Positions 63,703 through 64,000 of a stretch of 64,000 bases of DNA are shown here, in pieces. Source of the stretch: Paraburkholderia sp. C35 (GTDB lineage: Bacteria; Pseudomonadota; Gammaproteobacteria; Burkholderiales; Burkholderiaceae). Numbering within the stretch: position 1 is the first letter of the stretch; the number at the start of each line of letters is the position of its first letter. The DNA lies in assembly GCF_003121405.1 (NCBI RefSeq), contig NZ_QBUY01000022.1, forward strand, positions 33,228 to 97,227, in the 5' to 3' direction. Below the pieces are notes generated by a model. It searched no databases. It saw only the letters and a program-made list of their open reading frames with translations, and was not told where the DNA came from. Position numbers and translations under genes: made by a program.

Positions 63703-64000
63703 TGCTGGCATCCGCTTTTTGTTAGTGGTCTGCCTGGGTTGCCCCTGTGCGGGGCGGCACCTACTTTTCTTTGCCGCGGCAAAGAAAAGTAGGCAAAAGA
63801 AAGCCGCTGAACACCACCCACTACGGTCCTTGCCTGCGGGTCCCCAGCCGGTCCTATCCTTCACAGGGCATCACTCGTCTTGATGCCCGCTGCCGGCGCT
63901 CTTAAAGAGCGCATCACCCTCTTCAAACACCCGCGTCTCAGCGGGCCTTACCAGTTCGGCCCAGGCCGCCCAGGTGGCAAACGGTGTGTCGGCTGTCGCG
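63703..64000 (+). repeat. Palindrome-bearing intergenic repeat, copy 3
   Basis: Same orientation and order as copy 1 (56139-56435), running to the window edge just after GTGTCGGCTGTCGCG. It lies 28 bases after the pntB stop and may supply its transcription end. Confidence 0.9.
63760..63793. repeat. Perfect 34-base palindrome in repeat copy 3
   Basis: Identical to 56195-56228, with two exact 17-base arms. It is the first strong hairpin after pntB. Confidence 0.95.

Noticed and set aside
1..64000. CRISPR arrays, tRNA or rRNA genes, phage genes
   Set aside because: No regularly spaced repeats, no recognisable tRNA T-arm and acceptor pairs, no rRNA sequence and no phage structural or integrase genes were seen. 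A covariance-model scan was not possible here.

Overview
The window is chromosomal DNA from a betaproteobacterium of the Burkholderia group, most likely Paraburkholderia or Caballeronia. The evidence is GC-rich codon use, the waaC-kdoO-waaA lipopolysaccharide core genes, a wbiG/wbiH/wbiI-like O-antigen block, a ureDABCEFG cluster with urtE, a split-alpha pntAA/pntAB/pntB transhydrogenase, and a palindrome-bearing intergenic repeat. The species name is inference.

About two thirds of the window (1-44.7 kb) is accessory surface-glycan DNA. Positions 1-4.5 kb hold a compact + strand operon: the end of an APH-type phosphotransferase gene, a sugar epimerase, a two-subunit transketolase, GtrA and a polyprenol-type glycosyltransferase. 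At 4.87-8.49 kb an intact IS66-family element (5302-7810, exact 8-bp target duplication) sits inside an internally deleted relic of another IS66-family element. Positions 8.6-14.5 kb (- strand) carry a membrane protein, an Fe/2-oxoglutarate oxygenase, a methyltransferase and a sulfotransferase. Positions 15.0-23.0 kb (+) carry two glycosyltransferases around a GT-C-like membrane protein, then epimerase, initiating transferase and 4,6-dehydratase genes. They end at a bidirectional terminator facing a second WecA-like transferase.

Positions 24.3-30.5 kb hold a small secreted protein, a chemotaxis receptor and manC. Receptor and manC are separated by an inserted membrane-protein gene flanked by decayed fragments of manC on one side and of the receptor gene on the other. 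Positions 30.6-37.3 kb (-) form the most distinctive part. DprE1-like, DprE2-like and GtrA genes overlap one another and are followed by a HAD phosphatase-UbiA fusion and multi-span membrane proteins. Together these resemble the mycobacterial route to decaprenyl-phosphoryl-D-arabinose, with candidate GT-C transferases alongside. A second glycan operon (wzx, GT2, GT4, galE; 41.9-37.5 kb, -) ends at a strong terminator, and phosphomannomutase diverges from it. An acyltransferase closes the region.

From 45.5 kb the content is housekeeping: lipid A-core synthesis (waaC, kdoO, waaA), the urease operon with an amino-acid-type binding-protein gene inserted between ureD and ureA, urtE without its expected urtABCD partners upstream, an FMN glutamate-synthase-like protein, mnmA, a Nudix hydrolase, and the transhydrogenase operon. 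In that operon pntAA lacks a stop at the expected place and runs 230 bp into pntAB. Copies of a roughly 300-bp palindromic repeat lie at 56.1-56.8 kb and 63.7-64.0 kb.
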